Position numbers and translations under genes: made by a program. The notes under the pieces were generated by a model that was not told the DNA's origin, did not search any database, and saw only the letters and a list, made by a program, of their open reading frames with translations. From contig NZ_AP017295.1 in assembly GCF_001548375.1 (NCBI RefSeq), positions 4,560,501 through 4,624,500 on the forward strand: a stretch of 64,000 bases of DNA, given 5' to 3'. This DNA is from Nostoc sp. NIES-3756. GTDB lineage: Bacteria; Cyanobacteriota; Cyanobacteriia; Cyanobacteriales; Nostocaceae. Below are positions 63,882 to 64,000 of this stretch, in pieces. Positions within the stretch are counted from its first letter, which is position 1. Every line of letters starts with the position of its first letter.

Positions 63882-64000
63882 ATGAAGGCTTACGAAATTG
63901 CCAGTGGTAAAGGAATTGATGCACTAAAGTTATGCGATCGCTCCCAACCGCAACCAGGCGCAGGACAAGTTCTGGTGCAGGTAAGGGCAAATTCTCTGAA
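63882..64000 (+). CDS. Zinc-type alcohol dehydrogenase / quinone oxidoreductase family (3' end outside window)
   Basis: The first 39 codons are seen: MKAYEIASGKGIDALKLC, then QPQPGAGQVLVQVRANSLN. This is the standard start of medium-chain dehydrogenases of the NAD(P)-dependent quinone-oxidoreductase/ADH type. AAAGGA lies five bases before the ATG. The rest lies beyond the window. Confidence 0.8.
   Translation, partial: MKAYEIASGKGIDALKLCDRSQPQPGAGQVLVQVRANSL

Overview
The window reads as chromosome of a filamentous, heterocyst-forming cyanobacterium of the Nostoc/Anabaena group. The evidence is frequent HIP1 octamers (GCGATCGC), many tracts of heptanucleotide short tandemly repeated repetitive (STRR) sequence, photosystem genes (ycf3, psb30), and above all a gene order that matches, from memory, the heterocyst envelope polysaccharide (HEP) island around hepA and hepC of Anabaena sp. 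PCC 7120. I could not run a search, so strain identity is open.

Layout. 1-3608: a vWA protein (cut by the window edge), a PP2C phosphatase and a kinase-TPR protein, together a TerY-P type phosphorylation triad. 4165-27070: one long + strand polysaccharide island. Its first part makes or modifies nucleotide sugars (rfbF, FAD oxidoreductase, SDR, PhyH-like dioxygenase, rfbC, SAF-domain oxidoreductase). Its second part assembles and exports (Wzc-like kinase, hepC, hepA, a run of GT2/GT4/GT8 glycosyltransferases, an O-antigen-polymerase-like membrane protein). A small exported protein and an opposing GT4 gene close it. 29577-33165: SulP transporter, a complete IS982-family element with 6-bp target duplication, and a damaged XRE-regulator locus. 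33202-37366: housekeeping genes (YkgJ-like, psb30, recJ, ABM, ureidoglycolate-lyase-like). 37736-40911: a NarL-type two-component pair. 41138-48484: small conserved genes (hemerythrin, DUF2993, DUF2231, DUF167, GST, YedK/HMCES, ycf3, gatC, glutathionyl-hydroquinone reductase). 48496-53613: a giant caspase-STAND-WD40 protein. 53614-56159: a gene-poor stretch with a multi-hairpin region that looks like an undescribed RNA, a MITE-like repeat, a relic of a manganese catalase and a second possible small RNA. 56160-62866: a Tat-exported vanadium-haloperoxidase-family protein, a carotenoid-desaturase-like oxidoreductase and a phosphorylase-kinase-alpha-like protein. The window ends with a VapBC-type pair and the start of a zinc-type dehydrogenase gene.

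How it fits together. The island supplies activated sugars, several glycosyltransferases, a possible polymerase, a length-control kinase and an ABC exporter, enough for most of the thick polysaccharide coat that keeps oxygen out of heterocysts. HepC lacks the acidic dyad of its enzyme family, and the haloperoxidase-family protein lacks the expected catalytic histidine; both are worth checking. Repeats have entered genes in frame in recJ and the caspase-STAND gene and form the start of one glycosyltransferase gene, so repeat movement appears to shape coding sequence here.
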